Part shown: positions 45,282-55,589 of the stretch, in pieces
How positions within the stretch are numbered: position 1 is the stretch's first letter
How the letters are laid out: each line of letters begins with the position of its first letter
From: Brachionus manjavacas
Taxonomy: Eukaryota; Rotifera; Eurotatoria; Ploima; Brachionidae
DNA length: 64,000 nt
NCBI GenBank assembly: GCA_019054805.1
Contig: JAHQIY010000003.1
Location: 2,852,001 to 2,916,000 of the forward strand
Direction of reading: 5' to 3'
Position numbers and translations under genes: made by a program
Notes under the pieces: model-generated
Database searches by the model: none
Seen by the model: the letters and a program-made list of their open reading frames with translations, nothing else
Told to the model about the DNA's origin: nothing

Positions 45282-45547
45282 CAGAGTTGTTAAAAAGTCA
45301 CAAGTCTCAAGTCAAGTCCGGAATTTTTTTTTAAAGTCCGAGCCAAAGTTCCGAGATTCTAAAGTCAATTTTTTCTCCGGTTTCAAAAATTATTCAAATT
45401 AATCTTCCTATTTTTCCATGAAGAGTAATTATTCAGAAATTTTTCACGTTCAATGAGTGTGAGGAGACAAATTAAATTTCTCCCGTTCCAGGAAATGATA
45501 ATTTTGCGATCTGAGGTGGTTATTATGGAAGCCAAGCGAGTGTTGGA
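45282..45547. mobile_element. hAT-type MITE, copy C, one end missing
   Basis: Starts cagagttgttaaaaagtcac, then runs through tctaaagtcaattttttctcc, ggaaatgataattttgcg and ggtggttattatggaagcc. These are the reverse complement of landmarks in copies B and D. No closing terminal repeat is present, so it is truncated at about 45547. Confidence 0.75.
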
Positions 45548-46241
45548 CATTTTTATTTAAAAAAATTTTTTTAAACATTTCTGAAATAAAGTATAACTTA
45601 ATATATTAAACTAATAATAATATATTTGATCAAAATATTTACCAATGCTATAAAATTCCAGCTTTATAGGGAATAGAAAAAATTCAATAGATAGCAAGTT
45701 CAATATATATTAAGATTTGGGACTGAGATCAATGATCATTCATGCAGGCAATAAATTATTTTATTTAACTATTAAAATTTAGTGATGCAACTATTCGTAA
45801 AGGTTTACGGTATATAAACAAATTTAATTAAAGTATTTTCAACTTTTTTTATTTTATCAAATTTAAGTCACACAATAAATCACATTGTTCTGGCCATATT
45901 TGATCATTTTGATGTGAATTAAATACGATACCAAGTAAGACTACTTCAAATCCATGTTAAATGAGACAGATCATCAGATTAATTAAAATGACCAAAAGTA
46001 ATCAATTAACAACTAATTAATAGCTACATAAATTTTTATAATTTTATTTATTATCATCTCTGTTTGCCTAGAAAATTTTCCTTTTGAAATTGTTTTTTTT
46101 TCGCCCATTGCAAAAATTTTCCAACTTTCAAATATTTGAATGCATACGACTTACAATCGAGGTATTTTATTATAATTTATTCACTAAGCAAAAAATATAG
46201 AAAAAGGTAGATTTATTGTGGTTTTTTTTTTATTATTAAGA
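45548..46241. other. Upstream region of the RPS6KC1-like gene
   Basis: AT-rich. The only recognised element is the inverted shared motif at 46110-46195. Confidence 0.5.
46110..46195 (-). promoter_or_regulatory. Shared upstream motif, copy 2 (inverted, before RPS6KC1-like)
   Basis: Read on the minus strand: ttttgcttagtgaataaatt, ataataaaatacctcgattg and taagtcgtatgc, then attcaaatatttgaaag. This is the 39161-39250 motif without the 13-bp insertion, at roughly 90 percent identity over about 75 bp. It lies 50-130 bp before the chosen ATG. Confidence 0.5.
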
Positions 46242-49200
46242 ATGAACGATAGTTTGTTCGGTTTTTCCATTGACGAGGTCAACTCGGAGCCAGAAAGGCT
46301 CAAAATAGTGCTCATTAACTATTCGTCCAATGTTAAATCTTATGCCAAATGGTTCGAAATAAATGAAATAGACAAAAATGAAGAAAAGTTTACTTTATAC
46401 AAAGTTACCTACAGAGTAAAATATTTTATTATTATTAATAAAAATAAAATTAAAATTTTTTGTTTTTTTTGCCTAGTTCTTGCCCAAAGATCTGAACGAG
46501 TCGGTCAAGGAAGTGGTTGTTTGGAAGCGATTTAGGGACTTAAAAGAGCTCTACGAGTTCATGCACAACTACCATGTTAGCCTGCACCGCAAAGACAAAT
46601 TTCCTGATTTTCCCAAGGCCAAATTTTTCAACAGATTCGATGATCAGGTCATCTCGGAGCGAAAGGAAGCCATCCTGCGTCTCCTCCAGTTCATAGGCTC
46701 ACAGTCCCATTTGTACAGACACGACAAGTTCATAGAATTTTTATCAGTAGGAATTTTTTGGCTATGGCTAATTTTTTTAATTAATTTTTTGCCTAGGATG
46801 GAAAATTTTTTGATCATGCAAACATAAATTTGGAAAGAAGTGTTCTGCGGCCAACACGGCTTGATGTCAGCTCTCCAATTGATCGTCTGAAGAATTTAAA
46901 CTCTGAAATCAAACACCATTTAAGCAACCGCAGCCAAGAGTCGAATTTTGTCGACGCCTATTTGGCCAAGACAGTAAAATTGATCGAGTTGGCAATTGAA
47001 AATGAAAATTCAGACTATCACTTGACCACACTTAAATTTTTGAACAACTCCTCAAATATCCTGGGCGATTGTGTCAATGAATTGGAAAGATCCAATTTTT
47101 CTAGTACCAGACTGGTTTTTTTGAGATCAATTAATTCAAAATTGATAGATGTTACCAGAATTTTGTCGGAAAAAAATCAACAAAGCGAAGAAAGTGAAAG
47201 TAAAAATGAAAGTTTGGAACGTTCAGCCAGTGGAAAGTTTTTAAATGACTGGGTCTTGGACGACTTTAATTTGAAAAGTGATGATTTTAGCAATGAATTG
47301 TCATTAATTTCCGGAAATTTGTTCGATTTAAGCTTTAATTTCAAATTATGCCGCGTTCTTAATTACAATTGCTTTCTTCTGCAAACCAGATTTGACCAAG
47401 CAAATAGTGAAAAAAATAATAAATTCATTTTAAAGGTGAGTAAAATTTTAAGATTTTTTTATTCAATTTTATTAGCAATAAAATAGCTAAAAAGTTTTAA
47501 AAAAAAGTTTTATGATAAAAAAAGGTAATCATGCACCCAGGGTTCCAAAAATAGCAAACCCTTTAAAATCATTGTTGTTCTTTAAGACTCAAAATCTCAA
47601 AGATAAAACTTAATTATACTAAAAAAGTATATATTCTGAAAGAGCATAAAATTCTCTACATGCTAATGTAATTTACAAAAAAAAGGGTGTGGCGGTTTTT
47701 GTTGGCTAAAAAAAAGGAAAATGTGTTTTTTCTGGTTTGAATCGGATCTCCTCCGAGGGATCAATTATGAGCCCACTTTTTTTTTTTTTAAATCTAGAAA
47801 AAATTCTGAACAAATCTATGGTTTTACTTTTATACATTATTGCTTTATTGAGTGTAACTTCGACTTGAGTGTAACTCAAAAGTAATGACCCTATGCTCCA
47901 CAAGGAGTGAATTAGGAAAAAATAATGTGGAAACGGATCTTTCTGAGCTTGCATTACTAATTGGGAAAGTGAGAAATGTTCTGAATAACAAAGACATGAT
48001 TGGAAACATTTCTTTAACATGTGGTTTTAAAAAACATTTTTTTAAAATTAGTAATTTTTCCTCTTCTTTAATTGTATTATAGTTAAAATTTGATGTTTTT
48101 TGAAATGATACCAGAGATCAAGTTTAGTTTGTAAATTAACTAAAAAAAAAAGTTTCGAAATATTTCTTAACTATCGAAGATCTTTTGTTGATCTATCTTA
48201 AAGTCGCATGTTATCATTTTAAAAATAGTTGTAATTGGATTAATGTTGGACTCATAAAATCTTTCTTTAAAAAATTATAAAATGAATCAATAATGTCAAA
48301 ATAAACTTTAAAAAATGGTTTTTTTACTCCAAATCTTGGTTCTTCAGATTCATCGAAATCGTCCCGAAAACTTCTTTAAAATCGGCAATCATAATCAAAA
48401 TCATATTAAAATAATGTAAAGTCCCTTTAAAATAATGAATGGGGTGGTTTGAGCACCCTCAGGCCCCACTCTGGCTACGATTCTACGGTTCAGTACTGTT
48501 CCTATTTTATTCTATTTTATGTAACATTTATTAAGTCACAAAATAGTTTTAGATAAAAATAATTACAAATATACCATAGACGAAGTTTGACGAAAGTTTG
48601 TTTGATAGATAATTTTCGACCAAACCATAAGTCAAACTTTTCGACTTTAAAAATGATTTAAAATTGAAATTGAATTTTTTTTTCAATAATTTTTAAAAAG
48701 CAAATCTTAATCCCAACTTAAGTGATAAATAAACAGCATTACCTGTTCCATGCGGAACAAAAAATCTTAAAGAAAGTACTAATTCCTTTTGAAATTGAAA
48801 AATTCCTGAAAATCGTAAAAATGTCAATCATAAAAATATAAGTTTTTTTTACTCGAAACTTGAATAAAATTTCTTTTTATAAGAAAAGAGTTGAAATTCA
48901 ATTAGCAGTAGAATTTTTGGAAAAATTTTTTTTTCCTTATTATCTATTATGAATTAGCCAAAAAAATTAATAAATTAAATTATTTCACTTTTAATATCAA
49001 AAAATTTTCACAAGATTTAAATTTTTGGAAATAATTAATATACCATAAATTCATTTGTCAAAATTTTACTATCCATTACTCTTACGACACTTGTCTCTTT
49101 GGTTAATTTACGTAATATAAAAAAGAAAAATTTACCTAAAAATTGCTAAATAGGGCAAAAATTTCATCAATGTTTTAATTTTGGTAAAATAATATGAAAA

Positions 49201-51424
49201 ATTAATTTACGTTATAATTGTCCCTTTTGTTAGAAAATAACGGGGAAGTGATCATGCACTTTTTAATGGAAAAAAAAGATTTAAAAAAATGCTACTTTCA
49301 ATTTTATTTAATGTTTTTTTATCATTTTTTTTGTTTTATTACAACCACTTTTAAACTGTTGTTCGCTTTAAATCATGATAAACTAATGTACTTTTGGACC
49401 GTAAGAATTTTTATTAGTGACTTTAGATTTATTTGGCTAGTCAACTTTGTGATCACTGGTCATAATATTAACCTGGCTTGCTTGTTTTTGAAGGTGAGAA
49501 TTATGATCAAAAAAAAATTATTTTTCTCGATCAGTAATTTATTTTTTGAGCATAAAATTTATCCTAAAATTTGGTTTTGTTTTGTTGAAATTTTTTTTGG
49601 TATTATTTATGATCACGAAAAATGCTCTTATGCAATAGAAACATTTTAGTCGACAAAGTTCTTTATAAAATGAGGGTAGTATTAAGAATTATTTATTCAA
49701 AATCGCTTAGAAAGATAAAAATTTCATGCTATTAATATTATTAATTCAAGAATAGACTATTTTTGTTTTATTTTTTTAAGTATTCAAATAAAATAATAAT
49801 AATTAACTAATAAGTTTATAATGATAAAAAATGTGATCAGTTGGTCACAAAATTGACAATCCAAAAATTAAAAAAAAAAAAATTTGAATATATTAAAAAA
49901 TAATATAAACAATTATTTAATAAATAAAAATTTAAGCAATTATTTTTTCAATTTATAAATTAAAATTTAGAAAAATTTTAAAAAAATCAATTATAAGAGC
50001 TATTTATTATCTATGTAAATTAATCAAAAAGAAAAGTGTCAAAGCAGTACTGTATACTCAATAAATGAATTCGAATGCATGAAAAAAAAGCTCCTTTTTT
50101 TACAATAATATTCATTACTTAAAAAAAAATAATTAAAAATTTTTTAAAATTTAATTTTTTTAATAGAGATTGGGAAAATCGAACAACCCCAAAGTAACCA
50201 AAAAATCCATAGTGCCTTTTGCAAATAAAATACCCTACATGTGTCAGCTGCAAAAATATTACGAGTCCGATACAACAATTTTTTTGCTCATCGAATACTT
50301 CGAACACGGCCTATTGTACAATCACCTAAATTTTTTTTACCAAAACCCGGAGAATTTTTTCAAAGACTTACAAAATATAAAAAAACTCACTCGCCAGGAA
50401 TCAAACGAAACTATCCGCGAGAATTCACTGCACCGCCGCAATTCACTCTCAGTCATCCACGTAAGCTACTCTTCTAATCAATTAGCTAGACCCAAACGCA
50501 GAACTCAATCGGAAATGCATGAGCGAAAAACCATCTACAGACTGGAAAGTTTCAGCGAAAATCAGCTCACAGAAGTCAATTTGCCAGATTTTAAACTAAA
50601 TGAAGTAACATCTTCTGAATCAATTTCTTCATCTTCTTCATTGTCCGATACAGACACCAAAGCCGACCCGGACAGTGTTGTCATTTCAGTAAAAAATGAA
50701 AATAAAAAAATGAGTAAAATCAAAGATTTTTTAAAATTAAAATCAGATAACAAAAAATCGGTCATTTTTTTCAGAGCTAATAATTTAGAGCAGGACAATC
50801 AAAACCAAATATCAAAAAGTGACAGCCAAAGTAGCCATGATGAAAAAACAAATAATTTATCTAGTATGTATTTAAAGCAAGTTAAAATTTGGCTAGCCCA
50901 GCTGATAACCGCAGTTAAAAATCTGCACAAAATGGGACTTGTACTTAAAGACTTGAGCTGGAGGAATTTGTTGCTTGATAAAAGCGGAGCACTACTTTTG
51001 ACTTATTTTAGTAGTTGGAATCTGGTGGAGAGAAAATTGAGCACCAGTGCCTTGGATGAGATGTACGTGGCTCCGGAATTAAATGGACTTGTAAATTATG
51101 AAGTTAGTGAAGTGTGCGATTGGTGGTCTGTTGGTGTTATAGCTTATGAAATGTTAACGCTCAGAAAATTTACAGATATTCATTCAATTAGTCAGATTTA
51201 TGTCGAAAGGATAATGTTTGGTGAAAATTTTAAAAACAAAAAGGCCCAAATTTTTATTAAACAAGTGAGTTTTGAATTGGAAAAGATTTTTTTTTAATTT
51301 TCTATTTTAGATGCTGAGACTTAATCCCAATGAGAGATTAAACATCGAACAAATTGAGTGTCATTCTTTCTTTAAAAATATCGACTGGGTCAATTTGGAA
51401 AATTCGTTTTGGACCGATAAATAA
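46242..51424 (+). CDS. RPS6KC1: RPS6KC1-like PX-MIT-pseudokinase protein
   Basis: Human RPS6KC1 (RPK118) is an endosomal protein that binds phosphoinositide through PX and partners through MIT. Five exons with GT-AG sites all in phase 0: 46242-46415, 46477-46746, 46797-47435, 50167-51264, 51311-51424. The product is about 764 residues. PX domain (about 8-148): WKRFRDLKELYEFMHNYH and FPDFPKAKFFNRFDDQVISE. MIT-like helices (about 185-235): YLAKTVKLIELAIENENSD. Kinase N-lobe spans exons 3/4: NKFILK joined to RLGKSNN and KSIVP. A Ser/acidic insert of about 190 residues precedes the C-lobe, which has VLKDLSWRNLLL in place of HRDLKxxN, LTYFSSW in place of DFG, and CDWWSVGVIAYEMLT, then LNPNERLNIEQIECHSFF. 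Human RPS6KC1 shows the same altered motifs. Introns are 61, 50, 2731 and 46 nt. AATAAA lies at about 51482. Confidence 0.92.
47436..50166. other. 2.7-kb intron 3 of the RPS6KC1-like gene, with a LINE 3'-end scrap
   Basis: At about 47850-47925 cttcgacttgagtg, caaaagtaatga and ctatgctccaca match the 3' end of the RTE-like LINE at 52880-52930 (opposite strand). The open frame at 49218-49649 is hydrophobic and low-complexity and lacks splice support. A GC-richer patch at 48441-48490 (ggtttgagcaccctcaggcc) is unexplained. Without such insertions the intron would probably be about 50 nt like its neighbours. Confidence 0.6.
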
Positions 51425-52076
51425 GTTTTAGTTTTAGTTTTGAATTATTTATTTTGTGTAAAAATTTTAAGAAAATTTAAAAATAAAATTTTATCTTAAT
51501 ATTTATTTCGTTATTTGCTTCGAATCCAAAGTTGTTCACAAGTCATCAATTTTTCTTGACTTTCTTTTTCTTAACATTTTGAGTTGGATATTTGAAGTTG
51601 AGAACAGTTCTTCTCTAAGATAGATAGCATGAAAACTGTAATTTTCAAATAGATTTTAATTTATTAAATTTTTAGAAAAATTTCAAAACAACAGCCATAT
51701 GGGTCTTTTGATTTCAAAAATAAAAAATTAAAGAAGAGAAAAATGACTATTTCACCAGGTTTATTCAGAAGAAATGGGGCAATTAAAAAAGAAACCAGGC
51801 ATTTAAATAGAATTTTTTTTTTTATCTTCTTGAAAAATTTTTAAGGGGAGAGTGAAGTTGAGAGAATATTTTATCTGGAGCAAAGCAATTATTTAAAAAT
51901 ATTTAAAATCTGATTAAAATATAATAAACTAAACGAAATTTTAGAATATTAAAAATTTGTCAAATATAATCACAATTTCAAAATTTAAAAAATATTCAAA
52001 ATCAATTATTGATTTGTAAAAAAAAAATTAAATGTTGAATTTTTTATTTTTTTTATCAAAGTATGAACAAATTATA
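51425..52076. other. 3' flank of the RPS6KC1-like gene
   Basis: Poly(A) signal region and then AT-rich sequence without recognised features. Confidence 0.5.
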
Positions 52077-52212
52077 TTACCGTAAACTCTTGACCACTAC
52101 TCCTGGAACTATGTCAAAATTTTATAACATGGTTTCGATGGTATTAGTTCCATATAGAAAAAACCCAAATTTTGACATAGTTCCAGGAGTAGTAGTCAAG
52201 TGTTAACGGTAA
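52077..52212. mobile_element. 136-bp palindromic MITE
   Basis: The arms 52077-52122 and 52168-52212 are complementary over about 45 bp: ctactcctggaactatgtc against gacatagttccaggagtag, ending in ttaccgt/acggtaa. The loop is about 45 bp. It resembles a very small foldback element. Flanks are too AT-rich to define a duplication. Confidence 0.8.
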
Positions 52213-52324
52213 TTATCTTTAATATTTGATTTGAAAAATATTCGTCTGAAATATTTAGATTTTAATTATAAAAAAGGTTTTTAAATTTAACTAAATTTGT
52301 TAATTATTGTTAAAAAATAATTTT

Positions 52325-52655
52325 TTTGTCAATACGGTTTAATTTTTGGTGTTTGAATTACAAAATGTATCCAATGATGAAATAACATAAGTGCGATGTT
52401 TCAAATATTTTTTCAGTTTCAAAAAAAGAATTTTTAGTTAATATTACAGCATTTTCATATTTAAAATTAAACCTTGATAGTGAAATAGAATGAATTTAAT
52501 TTTTAATTTGAAATTTGAAAAAATTATTGAAAATTCTTTTATAACTTTTAAACAGTTCGTTTATTTATTTTTTACCGAGCAAATGCTCCTTCAGAATAAC
52601 AACAATTTAAAAAACTAAAAATAAAGTTTATAAAAAAAAAGATAAAATATTAAAA
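52325..52655 (+). repeat. Dispersed repeat R, copy e (longest plus-strand copy)
   Basis: Contains in order ggtttaatttttggtgtttg, aatgtatccaatgatg, agtgcgatgtttcaaat, gttaatattacagcattttc, gatagtgaaatagaatg and gagcaaatgctccttcag. Other copies are at 13866 and 25615 (plus) and 17635 and 29430 (minus). The copies overlap on different halves, so the full unit is about 330 bp. No terminal repeats or coding sequence are evident; type unknown. Confidence 0.7.
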
Positions 52656-52879
52656 GATCTAGTTTAAAGAATCTCTTAAGAAATTATCATATTTTAGATA
52701 AACAATAATTTTTGTAAGACATTGTCTCGGGAATCGAAAAAACAATTAAAGAAAATCTAAAAAAATTTTTTTGAGGAAAAATTGTAACATTCAATCTCGG
52801 TAAAGCCTTTTGTCCTATTGAAACCACTATGATTTAATCAGAGATGATAAATTTTTTGTTTGTTTGTCCTTATTTTCTC

Positions 52880-54300
52880 CATGTGGAGCATAGTATCATT
52901 ACTTTTGATTTCCACTCAAGTCGATTTTTTGCCTTTACCTTTGCTTCTACCAATGTCATTCCCATTTCGATGACCTCTTTCGTGATTGTTGACCTCCATG
53001 TAACTGCTGGTCGTCGCCCTTGAAGTGTCCATTGAAGGACTCTTTTTGGTATCCGTGTTTATTTCATACTTTCAAGTGCATGCCCGAGTCATCGCAGTCT
53101 TTTGTTCTTAATGCATTGACTTAATGACTCTGAATTTTTTCTTCTGTATAGGTCAATATTCGACAATGTCAAGGCTTCCCTATGGAAGGTGTTAAGACTT
53201 TTTCTGTCAGATTTACACATCCCCCATCATTCACTTCCGTACATCATTGTTGCTTTTACTAAACTGTTCTTTAGTTTAAGTTTTGTTTCCTTGCTGTAGC
53301 TGGTTGACTTCCATGCTGGTTTGAGTCTGGCGAAGATACTCTTTGTTTTAGCAAGCCTATTCTTAATGTCTCTGTGTGTTCCCAACGTTGTACTAATTGT
53401 GCTATCTAGGTATGTGAATTCATTTACACACTCGATTGGTGTACCATCTATGGTGATTGGGGTTTCCAATTTGGCATTTATGCACATAATTTTCGTTTTG
53501 GCCACATTTATTTCAAATCCGGTTGATTTAGCGTTTTTCGCAAAATCACGCGTCTTTATGTGCATATGTGCTTCTGTATTAGATATTTGCACCAGATCAA
53601 GCTTTGCTGTTAATCCCCATTGTATACCCCTCGCATGGCAGTTGTTTTATTTATGACATAGTCAATCAGTATTAGGAATAGAATCGGAGAGACAACAAAC
53701 CCTTGTCTGACTCCTGTAGACACTTTGCAGTTCTCAGATTTTCTTTTTCCAGAATTAAGCTACACTCGGATTTCTCGTAAAAGAGTTTTACCAAGTTAAC
53801 TATATACGCAAACTGTCGCAGGCCATAGGATCTTAATATGGCCCACAATGTTTCTCTGTGTATGCTATAAAAGGCTTTCTTGAAGTTAATGAATATATCA
53901 CCTTGCTTGCTATCGGTAACAGTGTTATTCATCGCCAATTGTCATAAATCACTTAGTAAACTTTCTTAGAAAGCTTGACAATTAGGCCTTATGACCAGTC
54001 CATTGGCATGATTTCTTGCCGCTATATCTTACTGAATAGGTCTTGTATTATCCCTATTGTGATCCTACCGTCAGCTTTCAACAATCTAAGGACTCTATAG
54101 GTTCTGGTCTATTTAAAACTCTTTAAGGTACTCAACTCATCTTTGCTTTTGCTCTTTTTCAATTGTTAGGAAACGACCTTTTTTGTCTTTCACTAATGTT
54201 TTTCTTTTCTGTGAAGAGCTACATATCGAATTAGTGATCTGGTGTAGTTTATGTAGGTCCTCTTTTGAGGTGGCTTCTTCATATTTTTTTGTAATCGGTG
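52880..54300 (-). mobile_element. RTE-like LINE, broken
   Basis: Minus strand, 5' to 3': VKDKKGRFLTIEKEQKQR and YLKEF (about 54200), then a decayed finger region, INFKKAFYSIHRETLWAILR (about 53870, F-D changed to F-Y), LFYEKSECSLILE, and IKTRDFAKNAKSTGFEINVA with KTKIMCIN (about 53500), ECVNEFTYLDSTIST, and KLKLKNSLVKATMMYGSE (53230). The 3' end carries gactatgctccacatggag-like DNA shared with 47893 and 38078. Same kind of element as that at 37060. Many stops; inactive. Confidence 0.75.
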
Positions 54301-55589
54301 AAATGTAAATATTTTATTACTTAATTAAGGCATTGTGCATTTTTATACGAACCTTCAAAAAATAACGAAAATTAAATTCTTTTTGATTAACATAAATAAA
54401 TAGATTTGAACTTTTTAAGCTTTAAGGATGAAGCATCATGAAACAAAATATGTTTCAAATGAATAAATAAATGAAAATAAATTTTGATTTACACGGTAAA
54501 TAAATATGATAAAAAAAGACATCAATATTTTGAGATTTCCCTTTATTCGTCTCTACAATCTATTTCAATTGTAATTTTTTTTTGTGAAATTTGTAAATTT
54601 ATTTTTTTTTAACCGTCCACGAAAATATTCTTTCTGAAACTTGCTTTTGATTGTGCCCTCCCTAATGTATAGAAATACTCGGACTATATCGGATATTTGA
54701 TTTTGATATCTTCAAAATTATGTCTTTTTTTGATTTTCGGCTTATCAAATGAAAATTAAATTAATTAATAATTAAATTAATTAATATTAATGTTTCGATA
54801 GACCAGAAGAATAAACAAGTTTTTGTTTCTTTTTACCTTTCATATCCTGTGGTGTCAAATTCGTTTTTTCAGATGAACTTTTTTTAATTTATTTAGTTTA
54901 AATTATTGTTTAACTTCCATATAGAAATTGGATACAATCGAATCTAAAAAATGGTCAATTAATAAAATCCGATTTAAAACCATGATTTTTTTGACACCAG
55001 ATTAATGGTGCAAAATATCAGGAGTAAATTAAATTTCTCGAAAAATTGAAAACCGAGATTTGTTCTTCTAATTCGATACTTTTCTTTCGGATTTTAAAGA
55101 TTCAACTTTTAATGAAAAATTTAAATCGCATGAAACTAAAAATTCAAAAATCTCATAAAAAAATTACAAGTTTAAATTTTTTAGAAACTTTGTGGCACCT
55201 CTTTTCTTTTTACATGCTATTTTAAGTTTGATTGTATCCTCTTTTTATTCTTTACTTCAGATTCAATCAAACATCCTCAATGTTTGTTATACTATAATTT
55301 TCTTTCTTGTCGTTAATTGTTATTAAAGATTCGGTAGCACTTCTTTGTTTCCACATATCACATGGCCTTTCTTCGAAAAAATTTTCCAAATTTGGATATT
55401 ATTTAAGTATCCTGAGTTTTTTTGTCACTAAATTTACTGAAGATGAGTATGATTATGATGAATATAACTCTTAACTTAATTAATGAACAGTTTAAATTAT
55501 CTCTTGATTTAATTTAATTATCTCCTGTGAGAGTTTTTTTTGTGGATATTTAAAGATGATCTAATGTGATCTAAGTTTTATCAAAGTAT
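54301..55589. other. AT-rich stretch upstream of the MULE
   Basis: No open frame or RNA gene. If the MULE had a left terminal repeat it should lie here, but I could not find the tagtgatg end. Confidence 0.5.

Noticed and set aside
47720-47790. ggtttgaatcggatctcc resembling a tRNA B box
   Set aside because: No A box or acceptor stem at a suitable distance; it cannot form a tRNA.
48430-48495. GC-richer patch with a tRNA-like tagccagagtgg/ggtgctcaaacc pair on minus
   Set aside because: Box spacing is too short and no SINE match to the other copies was seen.
49218-49649. 143-residue hydrophobic frame in the RPS6KC1-like intron 3
   Set aside because: The flanking exons join in frame without it and the kinase N-lobe reads continuously across the junction.
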